Source: Paraphysoderma sedebokerense
Taxonomy: Eukaryota; Blastocladiomycota; Physodermatomycetes; Physodermatales; Physodermataceae
Direction of reading: 5' to 3'
Assembly (NCBI GenBank): GCA_025602915.1
Contig: JAHLJZ010000105.1
Coordinates: forward strand, 64,001 to 74,208
DNA: 10,208 nucleotides
Every line of letters begins with the position of its first letter. The stretch's first letter is position 1. Under the pieces are notes generated by a model. It made no database searches and was not told the origin of the DNA. It saw only the letters and a list, made by a program, of their open reading frames with translations. Shown one piece after another: positions 1-8,977 of the stretch. The translations under genes were made by a program, and so were the position numbers.

Positions 1-334
1 CTCAGTGCTTTATGCCAGCCAGATGTGGAAATGGAATATAATCATAAATCTTGAATGCCCTGGATTCAAACATCAAAATCGAATGAGACATCAGAATTAC
101 ACAATTGTGCATGTATTTAAACAAGAAAAGTTCAATGGACGCTATGCTCAACACATCTCTCAGGGAATAGTAAAAGGGTTATTATTGAAGAATATGTAAA
201 TGCTTATAATCGCATCACCTTTGAAGGATTAGATATACAAACAACACGCAAATGAAAACTTATACATGTTACATGCCCGTTACACAAAGTCTTACAATTG
301 CAAAGTCTCAAATTTCATTCATCAATGCAACCAT
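1..334. other. Non-coding 3' flank of the reductase gene
   Basis: No supportable gene is visible here. The stretch follows the stop codon of the minus-strand reductase and probably holds its 3' UTR and downstream spacer. A 64-codon plus-strand frame at 5-199 has no recognisable motif and no convincing splice continuation. I see no AATAAA on the minus strand, so the poly(A) site cannot be placed, and no tRNA-like structure. Confidence 0.6.
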
Positions 335-2473
335 CTACTTCTCGCCATCTTCAACAAGCGATAAATCGGGACCATTGTAAAGTGGTACAACTTGAGTAGG
401 ATTTATCTGTACATGTGACATGTAATAATGCTTTTTGATATGTTCCTATTAGTTTTGATCCAATTAGTGAAGTCAATCATTAGAGTTAGAAAATAAAGCC
501 CCAACATGCGGCAGGAAATAAAACAGATGTACAGGGGCGAAGAAACAGAACAGTTGCAAACGCAGAATGAATGCAAACAGTACTAACCATATTCACAGTT
601 TCGGCAACTTTCGGCATTTGGTAAACTCTACGAGCCCAGCGAAGAATGGATGGGTAGTTGTGGGTCATGGATTTCAAATTACCTACACGTATCAATTCAT
701 TCAGTCAGAAACGATTCACAATTTGTGAAGAAGTATGAAACGCACATTTAAAGTGACCATGATATACCGGATCGAATCTAGTTTACGAAATTCACAATTC
801 GTTAATTTGAATTCACTCAAGAGACGTGAGAAAAAAGCCTATAGTATTCAAGTATAACATAAAATTATGCAACCCACCTGACGATGGTAGTGAATAGTCT
901 AATATCAGCCTCGGTAAATCTGTTACCAACTAAGAAGGCATTTCGTGAAAGTATATCTTCTACTCGATCGAGTGATTTGAAGAGTTGAGTTGCGGCACGT
1001 TCGTCTGAACATTTTAATAAGCGAAAGTATTGTTAGGAATATACAGAAAACAAATGAGATAATAAAGGAAAAGACGTACAAGCATCCTGGGAAGTAGCGA
1101 ATCCAGCCTATCAATCATTAGGAAATGTATATAAAGACTGTTATTCCTATCCCATTTCAATTGGACGCAACGAAGACCTATCAAATACGAATGATAGGGC
1201 CTGTTAATGGGATAAATACCTTATAAACACCATTATTGATATCGTTATAGACCCATTCATTTACGGCATCAATCTCCTCCCGAAGGTCATCGGGGTAATA
1301 GGTGGTTCCGGGAGCAGAGGAAAACTCGTCAAAGGAAGAGTTCAACATTCGAATTATTTCCGACGATTCGTTGTTGACTGAATGAAGAAGGTATTACCAA
1401 AATCAACATATTTGACTTAATCATGTCATCTTCTGGACAAGGAGTATGTTGAAGCTACATACCGATTGTCCCATTCTTCTTATCCCACAATACCGGAACT
1501 GTAAATCTTCCTTGATACCCTTCCTCTGCTTTAAAATAGACTTCTCGGATCAATTTAGCACCGTTCACATCATCTGGTATGGCACCAGGACATTCATTTG
1601 GATCGGCAAATTTCCAGCCTTGTTCCCCCATCAGATAGTGAACTACTGAGACGGAAATCGAGTCTTCAAGTCCTTTCAATGCTCGAACGATCAGAGTGCG
1701 GTGGGCCTATTTAGGAAGATGGAGGAGGAGCGGAAGTATTGTCGTCGATAGCGAATGTCATAAAGAAAGAATTTAGAAATGCGTCAACTCTGTTTAGAAC
1801 AAAAACACGGCTACTTACCCATGGACACTGTGTGATATAGTTCAGTTTATATGACGAAAATGAAAGACTTAGGTAAGCACACCGCCGATCGTTTATATTT
1901 GCGTTTTTAACTAAGCTAGAAATAAAGGTACTTACAGCTAAGGAGACATACAAATGATATCTTCCTTTTTCCGCTTGAAACTTGGCATTTGGATCAGTGG
2001 AGATCCAATTACGGAATGACGAGACCTGCAAACGAGGGTGTTCGTCAGTTTTTATATATACGTTTCGCAAAATCCAATGTTCACTGGATGATGATGACCG
2101 ATACTTACCTGACGACGGAATTCACCGTCTTTACTTGCCCTTGAAATCATAAGTCATGGCGATATGTTAGTTATGAAGAGGCAACCCTTGTTGTCTAATT
2201 ACATCAAGACAGTGCGATAAAATTAGAGCTCAGAGAGAAGGCGCACCATTGCAGAATTTTCGGCTGATCAGCAGAGGTATTGGTGGACATTTTGGAAGGG
2301 GCGCTTTTTGGACGAAACGAGACAAGGGAGCGGACGGCTGTGCGCTGAATGCTGCTGTATATATTCGTGGATGATGCTTTGGATGCCGTCGATGTCGTCG
2401 ATGGAAGTGCGAAGATGCGGCCGAGGAAAGAGAGCGTCGGAGTCGCAGAAGAATGGCAAGGTCGCAGAAACAT
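335..2473 (-). CDS. ECM4: Glutathionyl-hydroquinone reductase (Xi-class GST, ECM4/YqjG family), 11 exons
   Basis: This enzyme uses glutathione to reduce glutathionyl-quinones to hydroquinones (family knowledge). Exons on the minus strand: 2473-2247, 2139-2109, 2025-1936, 1827-1819, 1706-1463, 1377-1220, 1107-1080, 1004-878, 777-746, 682-588 and 445-335. All introns are GT-AG, and the exons total 1152 nt in one frame (383 aa). Visible family motifs are VSSFRNWI (87-94), catalytic CPWAHR (Cys117), TVPVLWD, NNESSEIIRMLN, GFATSQDAY, LVGNRFTEADIRLFTT and FDPVYHGHFKCN. This is the N-terminal thioredoxin-like fold followed by the helical GST domain. Residues 1-61 contain no Asp or Glu and eight Arg/Lys, like a mitochondrial presequence. 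Met62 (2290-2288) would give a 322-residue form of usual cytosolic length. The family call is firm; the choice of start is open. Confidence 0.93.
1819..1827 (-). other. ECM4: 9-nt coding microexon encoding the catalytic Cys-Pro-Trp
   Basis: Minus-strand TGTCCATGG lies between a CACACAG acceptor and a GTAAGT donor. It supplies exactly Cys117-Pro-Trp, phase 0 on both sides. Exon 3 ends before it with Ser-Leu-Ala and exon 5 continues with Ala-His-Arg, so the joined motif is the invariant CPWAHR of this family. The flanking introns are 108 nt (1935-1828) and 112 nt (1818-1707). No other in-frame source of the essential motif is visible nearby. Confidence 0.88.
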
Positions 2474-2507
2474 GAAAATTTCGATTTTGCGTTTTCAGCG
2501 CGGCCGA

Positions 2508-2514
2508 CTATATA
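2508..2514 (-). promoter_or_regulatory. TATA-like element of the reductase gene
   Basis: Minus-strand TATATAG lies 35 nt upstream of the first ATG (2473). The plus strand of the same site reads TATATAAA, so direction is not fixed by the sequence. If used leftward, transcription would start close to the first ATG. Small shifts in start site could then include or exclude it. An out-of-frame ATG at 2538-2536 would be avoided by such a start. Confidence 0.35.
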
Positions 2515-2619
2515 AACTCGCTCTCTGACTAAGCACATGACTAAATTTCATTTGAAATCCCCACAGAGTTTAATCATCCGAATGATGTAAACGTTAATAT
2601 TCTGCATATAAAGACTGTT

Positions 2620-2644
2620 TAATAGTAAAATATTTGCACTATTA
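2620..2644. repeat. Short inverted repeat in the SPB1 3' flank
   Basis: TAATAGT (2620-2626) and ACTATTA (2638-2644) are perfect reverse complements around an 11-nt AT-rich loop. They lie 65-89 nt past the SPB1 stop in the short gap before the reductase promoter. A 7-bp AT-rich stem is weak and may be chance. Confidence 0.2.
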
Positions 2645-2708
2645 CATTTGAACGAAAAAAAACTAATAAAGTTCTATTATTATCATCATCGCAACATTAC
2701 TATTGATA

Positions 2709-5090
2709 CTACTTCATTTTCCTCCTTTTATTTCCATTGCCCTTTTTGGATTTTACTTTGGCCATCGCTCTTAATTCCTTCTTCATTCTTCCATCAACCA
2801 TTTTGTACCGACCCTTAACCCCCTTTGGTCTTCCCTTCAATCCTCTATTTCCTCCTTTCGCTACAACTAATGTCGGTTTATCCTTCTTTTTGACGCTCTT
2901 CTTGGTCATCAATTTAGCGATACTCTGAGCCTTGGCGGCTTCAGACATATCGTCTGCCTCAGAAATCGTGGTCGCTTGTTTAGCAATTTTTTCCGCTCGT
3001 TTGAAAGCCTTCATCTTCTTCCGTGCCTTTGCCTCGGCGATCTTTTTAATCGGTCGGGCATCCAATTCCTTTTGCTTTTCTCGAATGATTTTCACAGCTT
3101 CTTTTGTCACTGGCAAATTCGGTTTTGAATGTTTGCGTTCATCGTCCAAGAACCAGGAAGGAAGTTCATCTGAATCAGGGAATGCGTAACGGTTGAAAGA
3201 ATCATCAATCACGGAGTGACGGTTTCGAACTAATTTTTGAGCAAGTGTAACAGCTTCGGGCGTAGACAAAGGTTTGTCGTCAACGTCGTCGTTCTCTGAT
3301 TCGGAATCTGAAGATGATGACTCCATGCCGTAGGATCTGATAGACGAGGTGTCTGATATATCATCGTCACCTTCAACTTGATCAATCGAATCAGCCGAGG
3401 TTGAGGTTGATTTGGGAGATTTCTTCGGTTTGATTTGATAAAATTCGGATTCGGCATCGTCATCAAATTCTTCGTCTTCTGACTCAAATTCACTTCCACT
3501 TAGCACTTCTTTTTCATCATCGTCTCTTTCACTAGCCATGTTATTAGGTCGTTTCCGCTTCTTCGACTCTAAAACGATACATTCATCATCGTCACTGTCA
3601 TTGTCGTCACTTTCACATAAACCATCATTTCTATCCGCGCTCTCCACCGCAGAATCCTGAAAAACACCTTTAAACAAAGAATTGTCGAAGAATACAGCGG
3701 CCTTTCCACTGATTTTCACCTTTTCTTTTTCTTTTTTCCCACCTTTGACATCATCTTCGTCCACGTCGAACAAGTCACCACCATCAACTACAATATTCAT
3801 GTCTCCTTTTCGCACTTCCTTGCTCGCGTTAGTGTCAATGGTCGTAGCCGAAAATAAAGTATCTTGACCCCCTTGCTGTTCCAAACCGATGTCGGAGGGA
3901 ACAGTCATATTCAGTTGCATTCGGATCATTTCTTTTGCTCTTTTTTCTCTCAGCTTACGCTTTTCGCGCTTGGCTTTAGCGGATTCAAGTTTTGACAAGG
4001 CAGATAGCTCGGATTCAAGTGATTTTTCGGGATCGGAATCAGAATCAGCCTGGGCTTCTGTAGTTTGATCAATACCAGAAGCGGACGATGAAGAAGATTT
4101 GGTTTCAAGTCCCATGAATTCACGTATCGTAGTTCTCCATTTTAACAGAGACCTGAAATCTTTTTTGTTGAGAACTTTTAGATCTTCACAACAGCGCTTA
4201 ATTTCCTCGTCGGTGGCAATATGATTTTCGATTTGTTTGTCGTCGTCGGATTTGAAAGTGATTGCATTGACTATACCCAAATCTTTCACTGGATCTTCCG
4301 AATTAATAAATTCATGGCTAGATATAGTTCGAAATAATGTATAATCTCCGTCGGCATATCCATCTCTTTGACGCTTTTTCTTCTCCGGCGCAAAAATTGA
4401 CGTTATAGTGCTAGTGACGACTGATTCCTCCAACTCTTTGAAAACGAACCTGGGATCTAAAAATTTTGGGTCGATCTTATCGGGGGCTTTGAATCCTTTA
4501 CACACGACGAAGATTTCGGCAGAGACGTTACGAGAACTAGGAGGTTTTGTAGCTTCGACATTCTTGAATAACTGATTGAAGACCCAAATCAAAGAGTTAT
4601 AATCTTTGGATCTAAACACTTTGGTCACAAATGTTCCGCCCTTCATTAAGAATTCTACAGCCAATCTTAAAGAAGACAGGACGAGTTCGGATTGAGTATA
4701 AGCGTCTTGAACCCAAGCAGTACCGACATTGGGAGCACCGTCATGCAAGACAACGTCCGCCTTCCATGTTTTCATTTCACCTCTGAGCGATGACCTACAT
4801 TTCTCGGTTGTGATATCCTCGACTAAGGTGATACATCTCGGGACAGCTTTGATTGGAACCAAATCGACACCAATGATTAACGAATTTGTTGGCATATATT
4901 TGGACGCAACTTGTAGCCAACCACCTGGCGCAGCACATAAATCGATGGTGCATTTGGAAGAAGACAGAAAGTTGTATTTCTTGTTGAGCTGGATAAGTTT
5001 AAATGCGGAACGAGCACGGTAGCCTTGTTCTTTGGCAAGATGATAGTACTTATCGAGACGATTTTTTCCTGTTTTGCCTTTCTTACCCAT
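2709..5090 (-). CDS. SPB1: SPB1, 27S pre-rRNA 2'-O-ribose methyltransferase of 60S assembly
   Basis: Single exon, 793 aa (yeast Spb1 is about 840). It is a nucleolar AdoMet-dependent methyltransferase that modifies the peptidyl-transferase A-loop of 25S rRNA and is needed for 60S maturation (family knowledge; human FTSJ3). The FtsJ/RrmJ domain is at 1-200. The AdoMet-binding motif is DLCAAPGG (50-57). The K-D-K-E catalytic tetrad is complete: Lys31, Asp117 (in DGAPN), Lys157 and Glu192. The middle region from about 230 fits DUF3381. A low-complexity Asp/Glu/Ser-rich linker follows at roughly 480-605. The Spb1_C domain runs from about 610 to the end and closes with a Lys/Arg-rich tail with nucleolar-signal character. 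The start MGKKGKTGKNRLDKYY matches the conserved N-terminus. It is divergent from UBA2 across a 403-bp shared promoter. Confidence 0.97.
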   Translation of the reverse strand: MGKKGKTGKNRLDKYYHLAKEQGYRARSAFKLIQLNKKYNFLSSSKCTIDLCAAPGGWLQVASKYMPTNSLIIGVDLVPIKAVPRCITLVEDITTEKCRSSLRGEMKTWKADVVLHDGAPNVGTAWVQDAYTQSELVLSSLRLAVEFLMKGGTFVTKVFRSKDYNSLIWVFNQLFKNVEATKPPSSRNVSAEIFVVCKGFKAPDKIDPKFLDPRFVFKELEESVVTSTITSIFAPEKKKRQRDGYADGDYTLFRTISSHEFINSEDPVKDLGIVNAITFKSDDDKQIENHIATDEEIKRCCEDLKVLNKKDFRSLLKWRTTIREFMGLETKSSSSSASGIDQTTEAQADSDSDPEKSLESELSALSKLESAKAKREKRKLREKRAKEMIRMQLNMTVPSDIGLEQQGGQDTLFSATTIDTNASKEVRKGDMNIVVDGGDLFDVDEDDVKGGKKEKEKVKISGKAAVFFDNSLFKGVFQDSAVESADRNDGLCESDDNDSDDDECIVLESKKRKRPNNMASERDDDEKEVLSGSEFESEDEEFDDDAESEFYQIKPKKSPKSTSTSADSIDQVEGDDDISDTSSIRSYGMESSSSDSESENDDVDDKPLSTPEAVTLAQKLVRNRHSVIDDSFNRYAFPDSDELPSWFLDDERKHSKPNLPVTKEAVKIIREKQKELDARPIKKIAEAKARKKMKAFKRAEKIAKQATTISEADDMSEAAKAQSIAKLMTKKSVKKKDKPTLVVAKGGNRGLKGRPKGVKGRYKMVDGRMKKELRAMAKVKSKKGNGNKRRKMK

Positions 5091-5493
5091 GTTTAATTGA
5101 AAATAATAAATCTAGAGAATATGGCAATAAAGACCACAAGTAATTACGGAAAGGGTATGATTTAAGAAAGTTACTTGGGTGCGACTCGGGAACATTTGAT
5201 TACACAATCACGTGCGGCGTTGCTTATGACGACCTCTCAAGGAAGAAATCCAGTAAGCTGGTAAAGAGATTGCCAATTGCAATTATCCATTTCATTCGCA
5301 AGAGTTGGAATAAAATTTACTAGGGTCAATGATAGCGCCGAGCCACATTTGATCTCAATTTGAGCAAAAGAATAAAGTAAAATGTCTGATGGCCATAGTA
5401 CCTTGGTGCTCCTGGGACTTCGTGCGTTCCGCCAGTTCTAGTTCATTTCATCCTCCACAATCCGTTTTTCTTTACATACATATATTGGCAACA
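5091..5493. promoter_or_regulatory. Divergent promoter between SPB1 and UBA2
   Basis: This 403-bp gap must carry the promoters of both genes. Visible candidate sites are a palindromic E-box TCACGTG (core 5209-5214, of the type bound by Cbf1-like bHLH factors) and a CCAAT box (5273-5277). A pyrimidine-rich stretch at about 5440-5475 lies before the UBA2 start. No clear TATA box is placed for either gene. Function of the individual sites is inferred from consensus only. Confidence 0.6.
5382..5441 (+). other. Possible upstream ORF in the UBA2 leader (19 codons)
   Basis: An ATG at 5382 opens a 19-codon frame that stops at 5439-5441, 52 nt before the UBA2 start. Its context (GTAAAATGT) has a purine at -3. 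A second ATG at 5389 is in frame with UBA2 and would add 35 residues. Whether either is transcribed depends on the unmapped 5' end. Confidence 0.3.
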
Positions 5494-8400
5494 ATGACAT
5501 CGGCATCTTCCCCTAAGAGGTCCCAGCCCCAGCAACCAAAGGACCTTCGCTATTCCAATCTTCGGGCTGCATACGGTAGTGAAGCCTTTTCGAAAGTCGC
5601 TTCGGCCAAAGTCCTTATGGTCGGCGCGGGTGGAATTGGTTGCGAGTTGCTCAAGAATCTGGTCATGGTGGGGTTTGGAGACATCGAATTGGTAAATATT
5701 TTTATCTTCTTTTCAAAGTAGTATAACCAGAGCTGACATCATGTTGCATCTTTTGGTTCAAAACGAAAACAATGTAGGTGGATCTTGATACAATTGATAT
5801 TTCAAATCTGAATCGACAATTTCTATTTCAACGGCAGCATGTCTCAAAGTCAAAAGCTCATGTATGATGATAAATCCAAGTTATCTCTGTACTATTGACT
5901 CGCAAAACTGATCTCACCATTCAATTCATGAATCCCAAACACATCATCCAGGTTGCGCGCGAATCTGCCTTGAAATTCAACCCTCATGTTAACATCAAAT
6001 CTCATCATGGCAATATTAAGGATCCTAAGTTTAATTTAGAATGGTTCAAAGGATTTGATTTGGTATTCAATGCTCTAGATAACCTCGGTTGGTTCTTCGA
6101 TACCCTCTTCAATTGTCTTCATCTGCGTTGTAGGGAAGTTGACAAAAAAAATTTCGTTGTCATGATATGTCTATTAGATGCGCGACGACATGTAAATATG
6201 ATGTGTATGGCCGCGGGTGTTCCATTGATTGATGCTGGAACTGCCGGATTCAGTGGTCAATCAACTATTATTATTAAGGTAGAATTCTCGGTCTTCCGTT
6301 CTCGATATTCAAATCAAGAATACTCCGTTTAACGGATTCCCCTTTATATCCACAGGGTGTTACAGAATGTTATGACTGTCAACCGAAACCAGTGCCCAAA
6401 AGTTTCCCCGTATGCACGATTAGGAGCACTCCTTCGACACCAATTCATTGTATTGTGTGGGCCAAAAATTATCTTTTTTCGTATGTGGTACATCTCCTTT
6501 ATATTTGATTTAGGTATCAGCTTTGTTCGTTAAATTATTGCGTTTTAGCCAATTATTTGGAGCTGGAGAGGATGACGACGAAACGATTAAAGAGGACTCA
6601 AACGCCGAAAACGGTATGTTGCAGATAACCAGACTACGCTTCCGCGGCATATTTCTCAATTCTGCCGGTCATTCATACTTTATAGCCGCGGAAATTGAGA
6701 ATTTGAAGAAAGAGTCAAAGGCATTAAAACACCTGCGTGAAGCAGCTGGGACAACGGATTATGCCAGAAAGGTGTTTACAAAGGTTTGTGTAGGCCGTTA
6801 TGTATTTTTTTTGTTCCTCTATCTAATTCAAGTCTCTGTTATTATGCTTTCGCTTGCCGTTACTGAAACGCTTTGAAATATGCATTCTTTCAATAGGTAT
6901 TCACTAATGATATTAATCGACTTCTTTCGATGGACGATCTCTGGAAATCACGCAAACCGCCTACACCTTTGAATTTTGTTGACTTGTCCAAACAGTCGCT
7001 CAGTTCGTCCACCGCTCCTAACTTGAAGAAACCTAAATTGGCGGAGGATGTTGAACAAAACAATGGAGATCATATGAAAAATGGAGACGGCCTGGAAAAA
7101 GAGAAGGCCAAATTAAAAGATCAACAGATTTGGGATCTTCGGGAATGTCTGAATGTCTTCTGTCAAAGGTTAGTCCTTCCTGATGTCCGATTCTACTTTG
7201 CCTCTTTCCGCTTTTCCATTCTAATTACACCGTTTTCGCATTCTTCTCGCCGCCAATTTCAAATGATAGTTTGCAAACTCTTTCAAAACGACATGTTCTT
7301 CTTTTGAAGTCTGACCCATCAGCGAGCCTATCATTTGATAAAGACGATGAAGATTCATTGGATTTTGTGACAGCTACTGCTAATTTGCGCGCTACCGTGT
7401 TTGAGATTGAAAGGAAGAGTCGCTTCGATGTTAAAGGTTCGGCGGAGATTTCACCGTACTGTGGAGGTTCTTAAATTGACTATTTCCTCTCTTAATATAT
7501 CATTGACGTAAAAGCAATGGCCGGAAATATTGTTCCTATCATCGCTACAACGAATGCAATCGTTGCTGGGCTGGCTACAATGCAGGCCATTAATGTGTTA
7601 CGAGGAAAGTTAGATAAATATTCCACGGTTTGTTGCTTGATTTCGCACATAGCCATTGCTTGTGTCGTCTTCCAGAGCATCGTTTCACAAAATAACTTAC
7701 CTCGTCTTACTTGTGCGACCGTAGTCGTATTTAGTGACTCGTAAAGAAGCTTATCTTTCTCGAGAAGCACATTCTTCACCCTCCAATGAATGCTACGTTT
7801 GCCGCAAGACATACGCGACTGTGAAACTTAATCCTGATATAACACTTCGTGAATTTCTTGAAAATGTTGTGCAGAAAGAGTTCGGATGGGAAGTAGACGG
7901 GGTAGGAGTAATTGAAGGGGAGCGGTTAGCGTCTAAATTTTTTTCTCCGTTTGATCATTTAAAGATGCTGAATTGCGGATAACTTTCCTCTAGACTCTTA
8001 TACGACCCAGATTTTGACGACAATTTGTCCCGATCATTGAAAGATTTAGGAATACACCACGGTTCGATGGTAACAGTGTCATTAGAAGATGCGGAAGTTG
8101 AAAATGAAATTATAAAACCTATCGTTTTTGCCATCTTGGAAGACCTGTGCGTACCTTTCTCTTATTCATTTGCTTTTGTCTCATATCGGCCTAATCCCTG
8201 AATCCTTTATATTGATATCAATGTGTACATAAATAGATCGTTCGATCCGCCACATCACAGTTTTGCTGATGGGAAGCCATCAATCACCAAAGTTCCAAAG
8301 CCTAAACTGGCACCGCAACCGGTCATCGCAAGTCAGACTTCTTCAGGTCCCGTTGTATTAGCTGAAGACGATTCGGATCTGGAGTATGTTGAGCCTACTA

Positions 8401-8522
8401 AACCTAATGAAGATAGTGTAAAGGGGAAAGAAGGGGAAATTAACGGTAAGCGAAGTGCTTCGGATGCTGAATTAGCTACAGACGATGAAAACAACAAGAA
8501 ACAACGGACAACTAGCAACTAG
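5494..8522 (+). CDS. UBA2: UBA2, catalytic subunit of the SUMO-activating enzyme (E1), 13 exons
   Basis: With its partner AOS1/SAE1, UBA2 adenylates SUMO, forms a Cys thioester and passes it to UBC9 in the nucleus. Exons: 5494-5691, 5778-5861, 5952-6087, 6178-6278, 6356-6480, 6549-6613, 6686-6783, 6897-7168, 7270-7436, 7515-7627, 7725-7924, 7994-8146 and 8237-8522. They join in frame into 665 aa (human 640, yeast 636). Seen: ATP loop GAGGIG (44-49); NLNRQFLF (76-83); adenylation-site ALDN (135-138) followed by DARRHVN; zinc ligands Cys178/Cys181 and Cys476/Cys479; catalytic Cys193 in [14 protein letters not shown]; ubiquitin-fold domain about 480-575; and a C-terminal [15 protein letters not shown] (610-624) resembling the SUMO-binding tail, then KKQR. 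Start 5494 was chosen for its context (CAACAATGA) and family-like N-terminus. Every boundary was set by frame plus homology; GTTCGG and GTTGGT donors are atypical. Confidence 0.95.
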
Positions 8523-8977
8523 AATATGAGATAGATCATGATGTTAGTGTAGTTCAACACAGAAAACGTGGTTTAGCGGTTTGACCCAATAAAAGGTCTT
8601 AAGGGTGCCGTAATCAAATATAAGCTATCAATTATATCTGAAAGCAGTTTTTTGCATTCAGCATTGATATCAACCATACGCTATCATTCTAAACAGAACA
8701 GTTGAGAGACACCCGTTAAGTTATTTAGCATTTGTGATAAATAATATATTGATCAATGAAGGTTACAAGAATATCCTTGGTATAAACTGTAGACTGTTTT
8801 AAGAACGAAAGTGTGGCCGCGTAACGTACGAGAAATGTGAAGTTGATAATGGTTGACTACCACCACACCACATATAGAGAATATTGAATAACCATACATA
8901 TAAAATGAAGACCACAAGCTTTTAACAATATATACATTATCATCTCGCCGATCTCAGGCTGCAGCACAATTTTACAT
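8523..8977. other. Convergent 3' intergenic region
   Basis: The region lies between the UBA2 stop and the stop of the minus-strand glycine-rich gene, and must hold both 3' UTRs. I see no coding frame, RNA gene or repeat in it apart from the poly(A) signal listed separately. Confidence 0.6.
8588..8593 (+). terminator. Poly(A) signal for UBA2
   Basis: A canonical AATAAA (followed by AAGG) lies 65 nt past the UBA2 stop codon, a normal distance for 3' end formation. TTAAGGG and AT-rich sequence follow. No comparable AATAAA was found on the opposite strand for the convergent gene. Confidence 0.5.

Noticed and set aside
5-199. 64-codon plus-strand frame at the left edge
   Set aside because: No motif, no splice partner, and the codons show no protein-like pattern; treated as chance in a 3' flank.
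2230-2538. 102-codon minus-strand frame overlapping exon 1 of the reductase
   Set aside because: It is a shifted frame of the Arg/Ser/Pro-rich presequence region and does not lead into any conserved part of the reductase.
3230-3499. 89-codon frame inside SPB1 on the same strand
   Set aside because: It is a shadow of the low-complexity acidic/serine linker of SPB1.
4729-5022. 97-codon plus-strand frame antisense to SPB1
   Set aside because: It lies opposite the conserved FtsJ domain, whose codons explain the openness of the opposite strand.
2709-5090. SPB1 as a processed retrocopy or pseudogene
   Set aside because: The frame is intact over its full length with all four catalytic residues and it shares a promoter with UBA2; lack of introns alone is not evidence of a retrocopy.
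7492-7812. 106-codon minus-strand frame antisense to UBA2
   Set aside because: It spans exon 10, intron 10 and part of exon 11 of UBA2; the plus-strand reading is strongly supported by homology.
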